Shown here: positions 17,248 to 25,840 of the stretch, piece after piece | Position numbering within the stretch: position 1 is the stretch's first letter | How the letters are laid out: every line of letters starts with the position of its first letter | Assembly: GCF_001261915.1 (NCBI RefSeq) | Contig: NZ_CVRT01000051.1 | Span: 1 to 47,514, forward strand | Reading direction: 5' to 3' | DNA: 47,514 nucleotides | Source of the DNA: Halorubrum sp. SD626R | GTDB taxonomy: Archaea > Halobacteriota > Halobacteria > Halobacteriales > Haloferacaceae | The notes under the pieces: generated by a model | Databases searched by the model: none | Told to the model about the DNA's origin: nothing | The model's input: only the letters and a program-made list of their open reading frames with translations | Position numbers and translations under genes: made by a program

Positions 17248-18983
17248 GCGACGACCCCGTCGTCGACCCCGTGACCCTCGAAGTGACGCGGAACGCGGCC
17301 GCGGCCGTCTGCGAGGAGATGAACGCGAACCTGATCCGCACGGGGTACTCGCCGAACATCAAGGAGCGCCGCGACTGCTCGTGCGCCCTGTTCGACGCGG
17401 ACGCCGAGATGATCGCGCAGGCGGAGAACATGCCCGTCCACCTCGGCTCCATGCCGTTCTCCGTCCGGGCCGCCGTCGACCGGTTCCCGCGGGAGTCGCT
17501 GGCGCCCGGCGACGCGATACTGCTCAACGACCCGTTCTACGGCGGGGCGCACCTCCCGGACCTCACGCTCGTCACGCCGGTATACCACGACGGCGAGCTG
17601 GTCGCGTTCACCGCGAACCGCGCGCACCACGCGGACGTCGGCGGGTCACACGCCGGGAGCGTCTCGGCGGACTCGACCGAGATCTACCAGGAGGGGCTCC
17701 GGATCCCGCCGGTGAAGCTCTTCGAGGCGGGCGAGCCGAACGAGGCCGTCTTCGACATGATCCTCTCGAACGTCCGGACGCCGGACGAGCGCCGGGGCGA
17801 CCTCCGCGCGCAGGAGGCCGCGAACGAGACCGGCCGGCGGCGGTTCGCTGAACTCGCCGAGCGGTACGGGACCGCCGAGCTGACGGCCGCGCTCGAAGAG
17901 ATCAAGAACTACTCCGAACGCCGGATGCGGTCGGAGATCGAGTCGCTGCCCGACGGGGAGTACTCGTTCGCGGACGTGCTCGACGACGACGGCGCCGGGA
18001 CCGTCGACCTTCCCGTCGAGGTCGCGCTGACGATCGACGGCGACGAAATCCGCGTCGACTTCGCCGGCACCGCGGACCAGACCGCCGGTCCGGTCAACGC
18101 GGTGTTCGCCGTGACCGCGTCGGCGACGTACTACGCCGTTCGGTGCGTGACCGACCCGGAGATCCCGCCGAACCACGGCTGTTACCGCCCGGTCACGATC
18201 GACGCCCCAGAGGGGAGCCTCGTGAATCCGGATCCGCCCGCCGCCGTCGTCGGCGGGAACCTCGAGACCTCGCAGCGCGTGACGGACGTCGTGCTCGGCG
18301 CGTTCGCCGAGGTCGTCCCCGAGCGCGTCGTCGCGGGCTCGCAGGGCACGATGAACAACGTCACGTTCGGCGGGCGGGACCCGCGGTCGGACGAGCCGTA
18401 CGCGTTCTACGAGACCCAGGGCGGCGGGTTCGGCGGGCGCGCCGGGAAGGACGGGCTCGACGGCGTGCACGTCCACATGTCGAACACGATGAACACGCCC
18501 GCGGAGGTGCTCGAAACCGCGTATCCGCTGCGCGTCGCGCGCTACGAGCTCCGCGCCGACTCGGGCGGCGCGGGGGAGTTCCGCGGCGGGCTCGGGCTGC
18601 GTCGCGACATCACCGTCAGGGACCACACGGCGACGTTCAGCCTCCTCGCCGACCGGCAGACCCACCGGCCGTACGGACTGTTCGGCGGCGGCGACGGCGA
18701 GTCCGGGAGCGCGGTCCGCATCGACCCCGACGGCGACGCCGAGCGCCTCCCCCAGAAGTCCACGCACGCGCTGCCGCCGGGGACGACGGTGAGTATCCGG
18801 ACGCCCGGGGCCGGCGGCTACGGCGACCCCTCCGCCCGGTCGACGGCGGCGATCGAGCGCGACCTGCGCGCGGGGAAGCTCTCGGTCGAACGGGCCAGGG
18901 AGGCGTACGGCGACGCCGCCATCGACGAGATCGGCGAACCGAACACTGACCCCGAGAACGGCGGTGAGCGACCGGATGAATGA
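17244..18983 (+). CDS. hyuB: hydantoinase/5-oxoprolinase subunit B
   Basis: 579 residues. Family motifs are SPNIKERRDCSCALFDADAE, AENMPVHLGSMP, LNDPFYGGAHLPDLTLV and the glycine-rich GGGFGGRAGKDGLDGVH. It starts at the ATG overlapping the hyuA stop and ends in an ATGA overlap with the MFS gene. The frame stays open far upstream through hyuA, but that is a G+C-rich shadow. It acts with HyuA in the cytoplasm on an ATP-activated cyclic amide. Confidence 0.92.
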   Translation: MSDDPVVDPVTLEVTRNAAAAVCEEMNANLIRTGYSPNIKERRDCSCALFDADAEMIAQAENMPVHLGSMPFSVRAAVDRFPRESLAPGDAILLNDPFYGGAHLPDLTLVTPVYHDGELVAFTANRAHHADVGGSHAGSVSADSTEIYQEGLRIPPVKLFEAGEPNEAVFDMILSNVRTPDERRGDLRAQEAANETGRRRFAELAERYGTAELTAALEEIKNYSERRMRSEIESLPDGEYSFADVLDDDGAGTVDLPVEVALTIDGDEIRVDFAGTADQTAGPVNAVFAVTASATYYAVRCVTDPEIPPNHGCYRPVTIDAPEGSLVNPDPPAAVVGGNLETSQRVTDVVLGAFAEVVPERVVAGSQGTMNNVTFGGRDPRSDEPYAFYETQGGGFGGRAGKDGLDGVHVHMSNTMNTPAEVLETAYPLRVARYELRADSGGAGEFRGGLGLRRDITVRDHTATFSLLADRQTHRPYGLFGGGDGESGSAVRIDPDGDAERLPQKSTHALPPGTTVSIRTPGAGGYGDPSARSTAAIERDLRAGKLSVERAREAYGDAAIDEIGEPNTDPENGGERPDE

Positions 18984-20131
18984 CCCGGACCGAACCGCCG
19001 CTCGGCCTGCGCGTCGCGCCCCACCTCGCCGTCGTGAGCATGGGGTACGTGATGTTCGGGTACGCCGGCGTCCCGGAGTTCTACCTGCGTCGGTACGACA
19101 TCGGCTACGCCTCGTTCGGCCTCATGCTCTCGGCGACGCTGCTCGCGTTCGTCCTGGTGCAGTGGCCGGCCAGCAGGCTCGTGGAGCGGACCACGACGAC
19201 ACGCCTGCTGACCGGCGCGACGGTCGCCCAGGCGGCGCTCGCCTCGACCGTGGACCTCGCCCCGACGTTCCCGGCGGCGCTCGGCCTCCGGTTCGTCTGG
19301 GGGCTCGCGGCCGGGCTGGTCCTCAGCGTCGGCGCCACGCACGTCGCCCGCCTCTACGAGGGCGACGCCGCGAGCCGGCAACAGGGCGTCTACGGCGGCA
19401 TGCTGACGCTCGGCGGGGCGTTCGGCTTCCTGATCGCGCCCCGACTCGCGGCGGCGACGAACGGGATCGGCGTCCACGCGGTCGGCGCGCTCATCGCGGT
19501 TCCCGCGGTCGGCGCGCTCTACCGCAACCGGGGCGACCGACTGACGGCCCCGTCGGGAACGGCCGCCGACGCCGCCCGCGCGTCGGTACTGACGGACCGG
19601 GTCGTGCTCCTCGCCTCGCTCTGTTACGTCGCCGCCATCGGGTCGTACCTGACCCTGTCGGCGTTCGTCACCTCGTACTTCGAGGACGTCGGGATCGGCG
19701 GGCCGCTGAACGCGCTCGTGCTCGGCGTCGCGACCCTCGGTCGGGCGGCCGGCGGGAGCGCCGTCGTCGGCCTCGCCGTCACCGATCCGCGGATCATCGC
19801 GGGCGCGTCGGCGGTCGCCGCGCTCGGGTTCGGGGCGCTCGCCGCGGCCCCGTCGGGTCCGCTCCGCGTCGGGCTGCCGGTGCTGGTCATGTTGGCGGTG
19901 TCGCTGCCGTTCGGCGCGATATACAACGTCGCCGCCGACGCGACCGCCGCGGAGGGCAGCGCGCTGGCGACGGTCATCGCGATCGGCAACCTCGTCGCGC
20001 TCGCGTTGCCCGCCGTCACGGGCTCGATCCGGGACGCCACGGGGGGGTACGAGGGCGCGTTCGCGCTGCTCGTCGGACTGAACGCGCTCGCGATCGGGTC
20101 GGCGGTCCTCATCGCACGGACGCGCCGATGA
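18980..20131 (+). CDS. major facilitator superfamily transporter
   Basis: 383 residues with about twelve hydrophobic segments in two halves, for example LAVVSMGYVMFGYAGVPEFY, LMLSATLLAFVLVQWPA and, in the second half, VLLASLCYVAAIGSYLTLSAF. Starting inside the hyuB stop (ATGA), it is part of the operon. It could export a product of the HyuAB reaction or import a second substrate; direction and ligand are not visible. An MFS carrier inside a binding-protein ABC operon is unusual. Confidence 0.88.
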   Translation: MTRTEPPLGLRVAPHLAVVSMGYVMFGYAGVPEFYLRRYDIGYASFGLMLSATLLAFVLVQWPASRLVERTTTTRLLTGATVAQAALASTVDLAPTFPAALGLRFVWGLAAGLVLSVGATHVARLYEGDAASRQQGVYGGMLTLGGAFGFLIAPRLAAATNGIGVHAVGALIAVPAVGALYRNRGDRLTAPSGTAADAARASVLTDRVVLLASLCYVAAIGSYLTLSAFVTSYFEDVGIGGPLNALVLGVATLGRAAGGSAVVGLAVTDPRIIAGASAVAALGFGALAAAPSGPLRVGLPVLVMLAVSLPFGAIYNVAADATAAEGSALATVIAIGNLVALALPAVTGSIRDATGGYEGAFALLVGLNALAIGSAVLIARTRR

Positions 20132-20182
20132 CCCGACGCTCACCGCCGCGTCGGACTCGTCTCCCCCGCGGAGGTGCGCGCC

Positions 20183-21379
20183 ATGGTTAGCGCGGGCCTG
20201 CTGGACGCGACGGTCCAGGGACTGATCACCGGCGCCGTGATCGCCGGCGGGGCGCTGGGGCTCTCGCTGATCTACGACATCGCGGAGGTCCCGAACTTCG
20301 CCCACGGCGACATGATCACCGTCGGCGCGTACCTCGCGCTCGTCTTCAACAACCCCGCGGCGATCCCGTTCCTCCCGGCGTTCGGCTCCGTGCCGTTCGC
20401 GCTCGCCGCGGTCCTCGGAGTCGCGCTGGCCGGGGGACTCGGCGCCGCGTACGAGCTGGCGATCTTCCGGAAGTTCCGACACAGGGACGCGGACCTGATC
20501 ACGATGGTGATCGTCTCGCTCGGACTCGCGCTGGTGTTGCGGAACGCCGTGCTGTTCCTCGTCGGGTCGAAGAACATCCAGTACCGGACGCAGAGCGTCG
20601 TCACGACCGACTTCGACTTCCTGCTCACGCGGGGCGGCGTCACCGTCGTCACGACCCAACGGCGGGCCGGCGAACTCGTCACGACCGGCGAGTGGGGGTA
20701 CCCGTGGTGGCTCGTCGTCGCCGGGCTGCTCGCCGCCGTCGGGGTCGGCTACGCGATATTCGCGCTCTACCGCGAAGAGGAGGATTTCACCACGGTCTAC
20801 CTGGTTCCGCCGAGAATTCTCGGTGCCGCCGGGAGCGTCGCCACCGTCCTCCTCGTCGGCGCCTTCGTCCGACTCGGCCCGCAGGGGACCGACTACGTCC
20901 TCGGCACGCGAATCGGCCTGAACGTCAAGCACATCACGATACTCGCGGTGGTCGTCGCGGCGATGTTCGTCCTGAACGTGCTCCTGAAGACGACCGACCT
21001 CGGGCGCGCGATGCGGGCAACCGCGGACAACACGGACCTCGCGGAGGTCCGCGGCGTCGACGCCGACAGGGTCCAGCTCGTCGTCTGGGTCGTCGCCGCG
21101 ATGCTCGCCGCGCTCGCCGGGATCCTCACCGGCTGGTTCGCGACGAACCTCACGCCGAACATGGGGTTCGCGCTGTTGCTGCCGATCTTCGCGGCCGTGA
21201 TCCTCGGCGGGATCTCCTCCCCCTACGGGGCCGTCGCCGGCGCGATGATCATCGGACTGAGCATGGACGTCGGCGTCTACCTGATACCCGGCTCGTCGAC
21301 GTACCGGGTGGCGATCGCGTTCGTCATCCTGATCGGCGTCCTGCTCGTCAGACCCGACGGCATCTGGGGTGACGTCTGA
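20183..21379 (+). CDS. livH: branched-chain-type ABC permease (LivH-like)
   Basis: 398 residues. The ATG at 20183 is preferred over the GTG at 20174 because GGAGGTG at 20170-20176 forms a Shine-Dalgarno site at normal distance. The first helices and the motif NFAHGDMITVGAYLAL are LivH hallmarks. DLGRAMRATADNTDLAEVRGVD is the ATPase-contact loop, and LPIFAAVILGGISSPYGAVAG is the conserved C-terminal part. It is about 100 residues longer than bacterial LivH, because two extra helices surround YPWWLVVAGLLAAVGVGYAI. The stop overlaps the livM start by one base. Confidence 0.9.
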   Translation: MVSAGLLDATVQGLITGAVIAGGALGLSLIYDIAEVPNFAHGDMITVGAYLALVFNNPAAIPFLPAFGSVPFALAAVLGVALAGGLGAAYELAIFRKFRHRDADLITMVIVSLGLALVLRNAVLFLVGSKNIQYRTQSVVTTDFDFLLTRGGVTVVTTQRRAGELVTTGEWGYPWWLVVAGLLAAVGVGYAIFALYREEEDFTTVYLVPPRILGAAGSVATVLLVGAFVRLGPQGTDYVLGTRIGLNVKHITILAVVVAAMFVLNVLLKTTDLGRAMRATADNTDLAEVRGVDADRVQLVVWVVAAMLAALAGILTGWFATNLTPNMGFALLLPIFAAVILGGISSPYGAVAGAMIIGLSMDVGVYLIPGSSTYRVAIAFVILIGVLLVRPDGIWGDV

Positions 21380-22638
21380 TGGCGGTCGCCGACTTCGTCA
21401 TCACGCTCCTGACGTTCGTCGCGATCTACAGCCTGTTCGGCCTCGGGCTGAACCTCAAGTTCGGGTTCACCGGCCTCATCGACTTCGGCCACGTCGCCTA
21501 CTTCATGATCGGCGCGTACGTGACCGTGGTCCTGACGATGCCCGCCGGCCCCGCCGGGTACGGGGGGATCGGCGGGTTCGCGCTCCCGGCGCTGTTCGGC
21601 GCGCTCGGTCCGCTCGGCAGCTTCCTCGGCTGGGTGCTCGGCGTCGCCGGCGGCATGGCTGCCGCGGCGCTCGTCTCGCTCGCGGTCGGGATCCCTACGC
21701 TGCGGCTCCGCGAGGACTACCTCGCGATCACCGCGCTCGGGATCGCCACGATCCTCACGACCGTCGTGAACGACGAGGAGTGGCTGTTCAACGGGCCGTT
21801 CGGCATCAACACCGTCCACGCGCCGCTCCGCGACGTCTTCCCGGTCGGCCTGGGCGACTTCACGCTGAACATGGCCGTCTTCGGCGTCCTCTCGCTCGCC
21901 GCCTTCGGACTCCTCGGGTACTGGATCGCGAGGGTGTTCCGACGCCGAGGTCGCCGCGGGAGAGCGGTCCTCGGCGTCCTCGTCCCGCTCGTCGCCGTCT
22001 GGTACTTCGTCCTCCCGACGCTGAGCGGCGGCACGGTCGAACTCACCCGGAACGCGCTCTGGCTGTTCGACCCCACGGCCGGTCCGGAGGGCGGGATGGA
22101 CTACGACCGGTTCGTCCTCCTGCTGTCGCTCGCGGCGCTCGCCGGCGGGTACTGGCTCGTGGAACGGACGATCAACAGCCCGTACGGCAGAGTCCTGCGA
22201 GCGATCCGCGAGGACGAGGACGTCCCCCGAGCGCTCGGTAAAGAGACGTTCCGGTACAAGATCCAGGCGCTGATGCTCGGATCGGCGCTCGCGGGGGCCG
22301 CCGGGGCGCTGTGGGCGATCAACATCGGGTTCATCGCCCCGGACCAGTTCGCCGCGACGATCACGTTCTACGCCTTCACCGCCGTCATCGTCGGCGGCAC
22401 CGCAAACAACAGAGGCGTCATCCTCGGGACCGCGTTCTTCTGGGGCGTCCGCAACGGGACGCGGTTCATCGACGTCCCGTCGCAGTACTCCATCCAGCTC
22501 GCGGCGGCCCGACTCATGCTGATCGGCGTCGTGCTGATGCTCGTCCTGTACTACCGACCCGAGGGACTCCTCGGCGAACAGGAGTACGAGATCCCGCTCC
22601 CGTCGCGGGACGGCTCCGGAGGGACCGACGATGTCTGA
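21379..22638 (+). CDS. livM: branched-chain-type ABC permease (LivM-like)
   Basis: 419 residues, ten or so membrane helices. GLNLKFGFTGLIDFGHVAYF and IPTLRLREDYLAITALGIATI are LivM hallmarks, and RAIREDEDVPRALGKET is the ATPase-contact loop. The start shares a base with the livH stop and the end overlaps livG by 8 nt. It forms the membrane channel with LivH. Confidence 0.9.
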   Translation: MAVADFVITLLTFVAIYSLFGLGLNLKFGFTGLIDFGHVAYFMIGAYVTVVLTMPAGPAGYGGIGGFALPALFGALGPLGSFLGWVLGVAGGMAAAALVSLAVGIPTLRLREDYLAITALGIATILTTVVNDEEWLFNGPFGINTVHAPLRDVFPVGLGDFTLNMAVFGVLSLAAFGLLGYWIARVFRRRGRRGRAVLGVLVPLVAVWYFVLPTLSGGTVELTRNALWLFDPTAGPEGGMDYDRFVLLLSLAALAGGYWLVERTINSPYGRVLRAIREDEDVPRALGKETFRYKIQALMLGSALAGAAGALWAINIGFIAPDQFAATITFYAFTAVIVGGTANNRGVILGTAFFWGVRNGTRFIDVPSQYSIQLAAARLMLIGVVLMLVLYYRPEGLLGEQEYEIPLPSRDGSGGTDDV

Positions 22639-23467
22639 ACGAGACACACCGACCTCGACGACCGACGCAACGCCCACAGACAGCCCGGAAATCGGAGACG
22701 ACCGCGACCCGATCCTCCGGGTCGAGGGGCTCGCCAAGCGGTTCGGCGGGATCACCGCGCTCGACGGCGTCGACCTCGCCGTCGACCCCGGACTCACCGG
22801 ACTCATCGGTCCGAACGGCGCCGGGAAAACGACCCTCTTCAACTGCCTCACCGGCTTCCACGAGCCGGACGCGGGACGGGTCAGGCTTTACGACGCGGAC
22901 GTCACCGGCGACGAGCCGCCGGCCGTCGCGCAGCAGGGCATGGTTCGGACCTTCCAGATCCCCCGCGAACTTGCGGAGATGACCGTGTTCGAGAACCTGC
23001 TGCTGGCCCCGATGCACCAGCACGCCGAGCGGCTCCGCGGCGCGTGGACCCGTGGCGACCGGTTCGTCGAGGCGGAGCTGGCGATCCGAGACCGCGCCCG
23101 CGAGATCGCCGCGTTCTTCGAGATCGACCACCTGCTCGACGAGCCCGCCGGCAGCCTCTCGGGCGGCCAGCGGAAGCTCCTCGAAATCGCCCGCGTACTG
23201 CTGACCGATCCGGACATCGTGCTCCTCGACGAGCCGCTGGCCGGCGTGAATCCGACCCTCGAACGGAAGATCCTCGGTCGGATCGAAGAGCTCGTCAGAG
23301 ACGGCTACTCGTTTCTCCTCATCGAACACGACATCGACCTCATCATGGACAACTGCGAGCGCGTGATCGTCATGCACCGGGGCGAGGTCCTGACGACGGG
23401 GTCCCCGGCGGACGTACAGTCGGACCAGCGCGTGATCGAGGCGTACCTCGGAGGTGACGACGTGTGA
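22631..23467 (+). CDS. livG: branched-chain-type ABC ATPase (LivG-like)
   Basis: 278 residues. After an N-terminal polar stretch of about 30, Walker A GPNGAGKTT is near residues 59-67. The signature SGGQRKLLEIAR and Walker B LLDEPLAGVNP are intact, followed by LLIEHDIDLIM with the switch His. The insertion after the Q-loop is typical of LivG. It overlaps livM and livF. Confidence 0.92.
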   Translation: MSERDTPTSTTDATPTDSPEIGDDRDPILRVEGLAKRFGGITALDGVDLAVDPGLTGLIGPNGAGKTTLFNCLTGFHEPDAGRVRLYDADVTGDEPPAVAQQGMVRTFQIPRELAEMTVFENLLLAPMHQHAERLRGAWTRGDRFVEAELAIRDRAREIAAFFEIDHLLDEPAGSLSGGQRKLLEIARVLLTDPDIVLLDEPLAGVNPTLERKILGRIEELVRDGYSFLLIEHDIDLIMDNCERVIVMHRGEVLTTGSPADVQSDQRVIEAYLGGDDV

Positions 23468-24168
23468 CGGTGTTGGAACTCGACGGGCTGGACGCGGGCT
23501 ACGGCGACCTGCAGATCCTCTCGGACGTCGACCTGACCGTCGACGACGGCGAGTACGTGACGATCGTCGGACCGAACGGCGCGGGGAAGTCCACGGCGAT
23601 GAAAGCCGTCCTCGGGCTGGTGACCCACATAGGCGGATCGATCGCGCTCAACGGGGAGTCCATCGAGGGGATGGACACGAACGCCATCATCGACCGCGGC
23701 GTGAGCTACGTGCCGCAGAGCGACAACCTGTTCTCGTCGATGACGGTCAGGGAGAACCTCATTATGGGCGCGTTCAGCCTGCCCGAGGTCCCCGAAGACC
23801 GACTGGAGGACGTGCTCGACCGCTTCCCGATTCTGCGGGAGCGGCAGCGGCAGCGCGCCGGGACCATGAGCGGCGGCCAACAGCAGATGCTCGCGATGGG
23901 GTCGGCGCTGATGGTCGACCCGGACGTCCTGCTGCTGGACGAGCCGTCCGCGGGCCTGGCTCCCGAGCTCGTCGAGGAGACGTTCGACCGGATCGACGAG
24001 ATCAACGACGCCGGCACGGCCGTCCTGATGGTCGAGCAGAACGCGAAGCGAGCGCTGCGGCGCTGCGACCGCGGGTACGTCCTCGTCAACGGCGAGAACG
24101 CGTACGAGGGGCCGGGCACGGAGTTGCTGCACGACCCCGAGGTCCGCGAGCGGTTCCTGGGCGGATAA
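23464..24168 (+). CDS. livF: branched-chain-type ABC ATPase (LivF-like), GTG start
   Basis: 234 residues. Walker A GPNGAGKST, YVPQSDNLFSSMTV, the signature MSGGQQQMLAMG and Walker B LLLDEPSAGLAPELV are all present, then VEQNAKRAL typical of LivF. The GTG start overlaps the livG stop. Last gene of the operon; a hairpin follows at 24199-24219. Confidence 0.92.
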   Translation: MTVLELDGLDAGYGDLQILSDVDLTVDDGEYVTIVGPNGAGKSTAMKAVLGLVTHIGGSIALNGESIEGMDTNAIIDRGVSYVPQSDNLFSSMTVRENLIMGAFSLPEVPEDRLEDVLDRFPILRERQRQRAGTMSGGQQQMLAMGSALMVDPDVLLLDEPSAGLAPELVEETFDRIDEINDAGTAVLMVEQNAKRALRRCDRGYVLVNGENAYEGPGTELLHDPEVRERFLGG

Positions 24169-24198
24169 TCGGTCACGTCGAATCTCGGTCGGATCGGA

Positions 24199-24219
24199 CT
24201 CCTCGTTCCCACCGAGGAG
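24199..24219 (+). terminator. hairpin at the end of the Liv operon
   Basis: CTCCTCG and CGAGGAG form a perfect 7-bp stem with a 7-nt loop, 30 nt after livF and just before the integrated element. Confidence 0.45.
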
Positions 24220-24277
24220 AGCGAGACGGAACCCCCGGTCTGTTTGGGGTCTCCTTCAGAAGCGTCAGGAAAGCGGA

Positions 24278-24295
24278 TGGGTTGGGGCGGATTCG
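24278..24295. repeat. attL, 18-bp copy of the tRNA-Val 3' end
   Basis: TGGGTTGGGGCGGATTCG is identical to 29746-29763. The 19 bases before it still match the equivalent bases next to the right copy at 14 positions, so similarity fades gradually. It lies 66 nt before the integrase ATG. Confidence 0.88.
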
Positions 24296-24360
24296 GAACG
24301 CGCCGACTGGCCGACGATTCTCCGAGCGTCTCCACACGCATAAGCTGTGAGGCACCACCA

Positions 24361-25374
24361 ATGACGCTCGAACCACTCGCACCGGATACGGCAGTCGAAC
24401 AGTACCTCAAATCAAGAGAACAGGATGCTTCCGCAAGCACCGTTCGGAATCACCGCTACCGCTTGCGTCAGTTCCTCGAATGGGCCGACGAAACCGGGTT
24501 GGACAATATGAATGAGCTTACCGGACGGCTCGCAGAACGCTTCAAGAATTGGCGAATCTCTGAATGCGATATTAATAGCGTTACCCTCGAACAGCACCTT
24601 CGCACCTTCCGCGTGTTTGTGCGTTGGTGCGAGAGTGTTGATGCTGTCGAACAGGGTACGGCAGAGAAGATTATTGTCCCCCGCGTCTCGAAGGGTGAGA
24701 AAGTCCGTGAGGAACACGTCGATAACGAACAGGCAGACGCGATAATCGACTATCTACACCGATTCGAGTATGCGTCTCTCTCGCAAGTTATCTTCCACAC
24801 TCTCTGGCATACTGGTTGTCGGCGCGGGGCACTACACGCGCTTGACTTGGACGACTGGCACCCACAGGACAGGTATCTTGCCTTTCGTCACCGCCCCGAG
24901 ACGGATACGCCCCTCAAGCTACAGGACGACGGTGAGCGGCACGTCACAGTCTCTAATGACAGGCTCGCACAGTCGCTTGACGATTACATAGCAGAGAACA
25001 GGCACGACGTGACGGACGAACACGGACGGAAACCACTGTTCACTACTCGGAACGGACGTATCTCGGGGAACAGCATTCAACAACACGTCTACAAGGTTAC
25101 TCGGCCCTGTTTCTACGCAGGGAAGTGTCCACACAATCGGGAGATTGACCACTGCGAGGGAACGCAGGCAAGCGGATACTCAAGCTGTCCGTCAAGCCTT
25201 TCTCCCCACCCTGTGCGACGGGGAGCTATCACCGCACATCTGAACAAAGATATTCCGAAGGAAATCGCTTCCGAGCGAATGAGCGTTAGTGTGGATACGC
25301 TGGAAGAGCATTATGACGCTCGCACAGCCGAAGAGAAACGTCAGAACAGGGCACAGTATCTTGACAATCTGTAG
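24361..25374 (+). CDS. tyrosine recombinase (integrase) with a four-cysteine insertion
   Basis: 337 residues. A SAM-like DNA-binding N-terminus (about 10-90) precedes the catalytic domain. Active-site residues seen are Arg154 (TGCRRG), His283 and Arg286 (SPHPVRRG) and the nucleophile Tyr318 (LEEHYD). The usual second His/Trp position is not clear. Between catalytic blocks, Cys250, Cys256, Cys265 and Cys276 could bind zinc. I chose the ATG at 24361, preceded by GTGAGG at 24347-24352 as a ribosome site. The frame remains open upstream across attL, but that stretch is G+C-rich chromosome. It presumably integrates and excises the element at tRNA-Val. Confidence 0.9.
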   Translation: MTLEPLAPDTAVEQYLKSREQDASASTVRNHRYRLRQFLEWADETGLDNMNELTGRLAERFKNWRISECDINSVTLEQHLRTFRVFVRWCESVDAVEQGTAEKIIVPRVSKGEKVREEHVDNEQADAIIDYLHRFEYASLSQVIFHTLWHTGCRRGALHALDLDDWHPQDRYLAFRHRPETDTPLKLQDDGERHVTVSNDRLAQSLDDYIAENRHDVTDEHGRKPLFTTRNGRISGNSIQQHVYKVTRPCFYAGKCPHNREIDHCEGTQASGYSSCPSSLSPHPVRRGAITAHLNKDIPKEIASERMSVSVDTLEEHYDARTAEEKRQNRAQYLDNL

Positions 25375-25387
25375 CTAAACCCTTCTT

Positions 25388-25407
25388 GGGGCGAACACAC
25401 GCGCCCC
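25388..25407 (+). terminator. hairpin after the integrase gene
   Basis: GGGGCG pairs with CGCCCC around an 8-nt loop, 14 nt after the integrase stop. Confidence 0.4.
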
Positions 25408-25450
25408 CTGTCTGCTTATCTATTCGCTCTCAGGCTGTAGCATTCGACAC

Positions 25451-25458
25451 ACTCGTCT
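25451..25458. repeat. left 8-bp target-site duplication
   Basis: ACTCGTCT directly precedes the left inverted end of the mini-transposon and is repeated at 25833-25840 directly after the right end. Confidence 0.88.
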
Positions 25459-25832
25459 GGCTCTGTTGAAATCCTATTCTTCAGACATATTATCGCCTGA
25501 AACGTCTGGTCGCTGAAAAGTGCTTACTCAGCGGTCAGTTGGTCTCGTTTTGTGTAGAGAATGAGAGCGATATAACTGCCAAATACTGCGTGCGCGGTTC
25601 GCAGTGTATCTGTCACAATCATCTCAGAATACCATGTGAGGGCTAAGACAAAGAACACACCGTATAGGAGGCAAGGAAGGGCAATATATACTGTAAGAAT
25701 CTTCTGTGGAGTCACGTTAGTTCATTTCCTGACAACAATATTAAAACCACCAGACGCGGTTGAGGTCTTCTTCGTCTATATTGACCACACCCGGGGCAGA
25801 ATGTGTCACTTCCTAAGGATTTCAACAGAGCC
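25459..25832. mobile_element. 374-bp mini-transposon (MITE-like) with 17-bp inverted ends
   Basis: The ends GGCTCTGTTGAAATCCT (25459-25475) and its exact inverse (25816-25832) are flanked by the 8-bp direct repeat ACTCGTCT. There is no transposase, so it must be moved by an enzyme encoded elsewhere. The end sequence and 8-bp duplication recall IS6 or IS1595 family elements, but the family is inference. It carries one complete gene with its own promoter, which is unusual for an element of this size. Confidence 0.88.
25524..25715 (-). CDS. 63-residue two-helix membrane protein carried by the mini-transposon
   Basis: GTG start. Two hydrophobic segments (ILTVYIALPCLLYGVFFVLA and AHAVFGSYIALILY) flank a short polar loop; the C-terminus KRDQLTAE is charged. 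An AT-rich box TTTAATATT at 25737-25745 is centred about 26 nt upstream, so a leaderless GTG start is plausible. It lies wholly between the inverted ends. No family is recognised. It could be cargo or a remnant fused between ends by deletion of an insertion sequence. Confidence 0.55.
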   Translation of the reverse strand: MTPQKILTVYIALPCLLYGVFFVLALTWYSEMIVTDTLRTAHAVFGSYIALILYTKRDQLTAE

Positions 25833-25840
25833 ACTCGTCT
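25833..25840. repeat. right 8-bp target-site duplication
   Basis: ACTCGTCT, identical to 25451-25458, follows the right inverted end. Confidence 0.88.

Noticed and set aside
16074..18983. 969-residue frame that includes hyuB
   Set aside because: The part before 17244 is an Arg-rich shadow of hyuA; hyuB starts at the ATG overlapping the hyuA stop.
24244..24360. N-terminal extension of the integrase through attL
   Set aside because: The extension is chromosomal G+C-rich sequence crossing the attachment site; the ATG at 24361 has a ribosome site and gives a normal domain start.
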